This document shows, piece after piece, positions 61,101 through 64,000 of a stretch of DNA of 64,000 nt. The stretch comes from Prostheceraeus crozeri (taxonomy: Eukaryota; Platyhelminthes; Polycladida; Euryleptidae). Below the pieces are notes generated by a model. That model searched no databases and was not told the origin of the DNA. It saw only the letters and a list, made by a program, of their open reading frames with translations. The stretch is taken from contig CAJQUW010005272.1 of NCBI GenBank assembly GCA_907163375.1, positions 62,001 to 126,000 on the forward strand, read 5' to 3'. A program made the translations under genes and the position numbers. The number at the start of each line of letters is the position of its first letter. Positions within the stretch are counted from its first letter, which is position 1.

Positions 61101-64000
61101 CAGGTGTGGTGTAGGGGTTGGGAGGAAGGACAGATTGGTGTGTTGTAGGGGTTGGGAGGAAGGACAGACAGGTGTGGTGTATGGGTTGGGAGGAAGGACA
61201 GGCAGGTGTGGTGTAGGGGTTGGGAGGAAGGACAGGTAGGTGTGTTGTAGGGGTTGGGAGGAAGGACAGGCAGGTGTGGTGTAGGGGTTGGGAGGAAGGA
61301 CGGGCAGGTGTGGTGTAGGGGTTGGCAGGAAGGACAGGCAGGTGTGGTGTAGGGGTTTGGAGGAAGGACAGGCAGGTGTGGTGTAGGGGTTGGGAGGAAG
61401 GACAGGCAGGTGTGGTGTAGGGGTTGGGAGGAAGGACAGGCAGGTGTGGTGTAGGGGTTGGGAGGAAGGACAGGCAGGTGTGGTGTAGGGGTTGGGAGGA
61501 AGGACAGGCAGGTGTGGTGTAGGGGTTGGGAGGAAGGACAGGCAGGTGTGGTGTAGGAGTTGGGAAGAAGGGCAGATTGGTGTGGTGTAGGGGTTGGGAG
61601 GAAGGACAGGCAGGTGTGGTGTAGGGGTTTGGAGGAAGGACAGACAGGTGTGGTGTAGGGGTTGGGAAGAAGGACAGATTGGTGTGGTGTAGGGGTTGGG
61701 AGGAAAGACAACAAGGTGCGGTGTAGGAGTTGGGAGGAAGAACAGATTGGTGTGGTGTAGGGGTTGGGAGGAAGGACAGGCAGGTGTGGTGTAGGGGTTG
61801 GTAGGAAGGACATGCAGGTGTGGTGTAGGGGTTGGGAAGAAGGACAGGCAGGTGTGGTGTAGGGGTTGGGAGGAAGGACAGGCAAGTGTGGTGTAGGGGT
61901 TGGGAGGAAGGACAGGCAGGTGTGGTGTAGGGGTTGGGAGGAAGGACAGGCAGGTGTGGTGTAGGGGTTGGGAGGAAGGACAGGCAGGTGTGGTGTAGGA
62001 GTTGGGAGGAAGGACAGGCAGGTGTGTTGTAGGGGTTGGCAGGAAGGACAGGCAGGTGTGGTGTAGGGGTTGGGAGGAAGGACAGGCAGCAGGTGTGGTG
62101 TAGGGGTTGGGAGGAAGGACAAGCAGGTGTGGTGTAGGAGTTGGGAGGAAGGACAGGCAAGTGTGGTGTAGGGGTTGGGAAGAAGGGCAGATTGGTGTGG
62201 TGTAGGGGTTGGGAGGAAGGACAGACAGGTGTGGTGTAGGGGTTGGGAGGAAGGACAGGCAGGTGTGGTGTAGGGGTTGGGAAGAAGGGCAGATTGGTGT
62301 GGTGTAGGGGTTGGGAGGAAGGACAGGCAGGTGTGGTGTATGGGTTGGGAGGAAGGACAGGCAGGTGTGGTGTAGGGGTTCGGAGGAAGGACAGACAGGT
62401 GCGGTGTAGGGGTTGGGAGGAAGGACAGGCAGGTGTGGTGTAGGGGTTGGGAAGAAGGGCAGATTGGTGTGGTGTAGGGGTTGGGAGGAAGGACAGGCAG
62501 GTGTGGTGTAGGGGTTGGGAAGAAGGGCAGATTGGTGTGGTGTAGGGGTTGGGAGGAAGGACAGATTGGTGTGGTGTAGGGGTTGGGAGGAAGGACAGGC
62601 AGGTGTGGTGTAGGGGTTGGGAGGAAGGACATGCAGGTGCGGTGTAGGGGTTGGGAGGAAGGACAGACAGGTGTGGTGTAGGGGTTGGGAGGAAGGACGG
62701 GCAGGTGTGGTGTAGGGGTTGGGAGGACGGACAGGCAGGTGTGGTGTAGGGGTTGGGAGGAAGGACAGGCAGGTGTGGTGTAGGGGTTGGGAGGAAGGAC
62801 AGACAGGTGTGGTGTAGGGGTTGGGAGGAAGGACAGGCAGGTGTGGTGTAGGGGTTGGGAGGAAGGACAGGCAGGTGTGGTGTAGGGGTTGGGAGGAAGG
62901 ACATGCAGGTGTGGTGTAGGGGTTGGGAGGAAGGACAGGCAGGTGAGGTGTAGGAGTTTGGAGGAAGGACAGGCAGGTGTGGTGTAGGGGTTGGGAGGAA
63001 GGACAGGCAGGTGTGGTGTAGGGGTTGGGAGGAAGGACAGGCAGGTGTGGTGTAGGGGTTGGCAGGTAGGTGTGGTGTAGGGGTTGGGAGGAAGGACAGG
63101 CAGGTGTGGTGTAGGGGTTGGGAGGAAGGACAGCTTGGTGTGGTGTAGGGGTTGGGAGGAAGGACAGGCAGGTGTGGTGTAGGAGTTGGGAGGACGGGCA
63201 GGCAGGTGTGGTGCAGGGACTGGTAGGAAGGACATGCAGGTGTGGTGTAGGGGTTGGCAGCATGGACAGACAGGTGTGGTGTAGGTGTTGGGAGGAAGGA
63301 CAGGGAGGTGAGGTGTAGGGGTTGGGAGGAAGGACAGGCAGGTGTGGTGTAGGGGTTGGGAGGAAGGACAGGCAGGTGTGGTGTAGGGGTTGGGAGGAAG
63401 GACAGGCAGGTGTGGTGTAGGGGTTGGGAGGAAGGACAGGCAGGTGTGGTGTAGGGGTTGGGAGGAAGGACAGACAGGTGTGGTGTAGGGGTTGGGAAGA
63501 AGGCCAGCCAGCAGGTGTGTAGTAGGTGTTGGGAGGAAGGACAGGCAGGTGTGGTGTAGGGGTTGGGAGGAAGGACAGGCAGGTGTGGTGTAGGGGTTGG
63601 CAGGAAGGACAGGCAGGTGTGGTGTAGGGGTTGGGAGGAAGGACAGGCAGGTGTGGTGTTGGAGTTGGGAGGAAGGACAGGCAGGTGTGGTGTAGGGGTT
63701 GGGAGGAAGGACAGACAGGTGTGGTGTAGGGGTTGGGAGGAAGGACAGGCAGGTGTGGTGTAGGGGTTGGGAGGAAGGACAGGCAGGTGTGGTGTAGGGG
63801 TTGGGAGGAAGGACATGCAGGTGTGGTGTAGGGGTTGGGAGGAAGGACAGGCAGGTGTGGTGTAGGAGTTTGGAGGAAGGACAGGCAGGTGTGGTGTAGG
63901 GGTTGGGAGGAAGGACAGGCAGGCGTGGTGTAGGGGTTGGGAGGAAGGACATGCAGGTGTGGTGTAGGGGTTGGGAGGAAGGACAGGCAGGTGTGGTGTA
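58145..64000. repeat. 34-bp G-rich minisatellite, at least 5.8 kb (about 172 copies)
   Basis: Unit GGTGTGGTGTAGGGGTTGGG then AGGAAGGACAGGCA (34 bp), tandem from about 58145 to the window edge and beyond, in PALD1 intron 8. Common variants: GGAGTTGGG for GGGGTTGGG, ACAGATTGGTG for ACAGGCAGGTG, ACATGCAGG, and a 3-base longer GGCAGCAGG. The complement of the unit contains no stop in any frame, so all three minus frames stay open (up to 1968 codons, Pro/Leu/Thr-rich, period 34 residues). These are artefacts, not genes. The plus strand holds GGGGTTGGGAGGAAGG in nearly every unit, a two-tetrad G-quadruplex pattern. Confidence 0.97.

Noticed and set aside
57979-63952. Minus-strand open frames of 836 to 1968 codons, proline/leucine/threonine-rich
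   Set aside because: They arise because the complement of the 34-bp repeat has no stop codon in any frame. All three frames are open at once and the peptides simply repeat every 34 residues.
1-64000. LTR retrotransposons, endogenous viruses, Polintons, CRISPR arrays and rRNA genes
   Set aside because: No paired LTRs, integrase, protease, capsid, packaging ATPase or rRNA sequence could be recognised in the window.

Overview
This is eukaryotic nuclear DNA from an animal, most likely a marine invertebrate. The window is AT-rich and intron-rich. It carries one spliced host gene and many interspersed and tandem repeats: CR1-type LINEs, Penelope-like elements, a mariner, several hAT-type elements, foldback or MITE-like elements and long minisatellites. 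Nothing bacterial, viral or CRISPR-like was seen. The element mix would suit an echinoderm, hemichordate, amphioxus or mollusc, but the sequence alone does not settle the taxon.

The left 31 kb holds no host gene I can name. In order it contains: a 50-bp minisatellite split by a hAT-like element (1.3-2.9 kb); unrecognised coding-like blocks (3.1-4.05 and 5.75-5.95 kb); a 205-bp near-perfect palindrome (6.6 kb); a roughly 4.04-kb near full-length CR1-type LINE on the minus strand, inserted in an older repeat (7.87-11.91 kb); a Penelope-like reverse transcriptase fragment (13.2-14.5 kb); a second Penelope-like element with inverted terminal repeats and a 14-bp target-site duplication (18.7-20.6 kb); a foldback element with a 9-bp duplication (22.35-22.9 kb); 7 kb without a recognisable feature; and a 24-bp minisatellite (29.9-30.8 kb).

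From 31.1 kb to the right edge, the plus strand carries the 5' half of a Paladin (PALD1) orthologue. Eight coding exons join in phase into 356 codons, from an MGxxxS myristoylation-type start to just past the first CX5R phosphatase motif. In that motif the arginine reads as leucine. The second phosphatase domain lies beyond the window.

The PALD1 introns hold most of the remaining features: a 2.6-kb, 31/32-bp satellite with higher-order structure (intron 2); a 5'-truncated CR1 LINE; two copies of a TIR-bearing MITE; two hAT-type elements with perfect 8-bp duplications; a mariner with an uninterrupted DD34D transposase and near-identical termini; a hAT transposase C-terminal remnant; and, in intron 8, a G-rich 34-bp minisatellite that runs for at least 5.8 kb off the end. 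This last array leaves all three minus-strand frames open for almost 2000 codons and would mislead gene finders.
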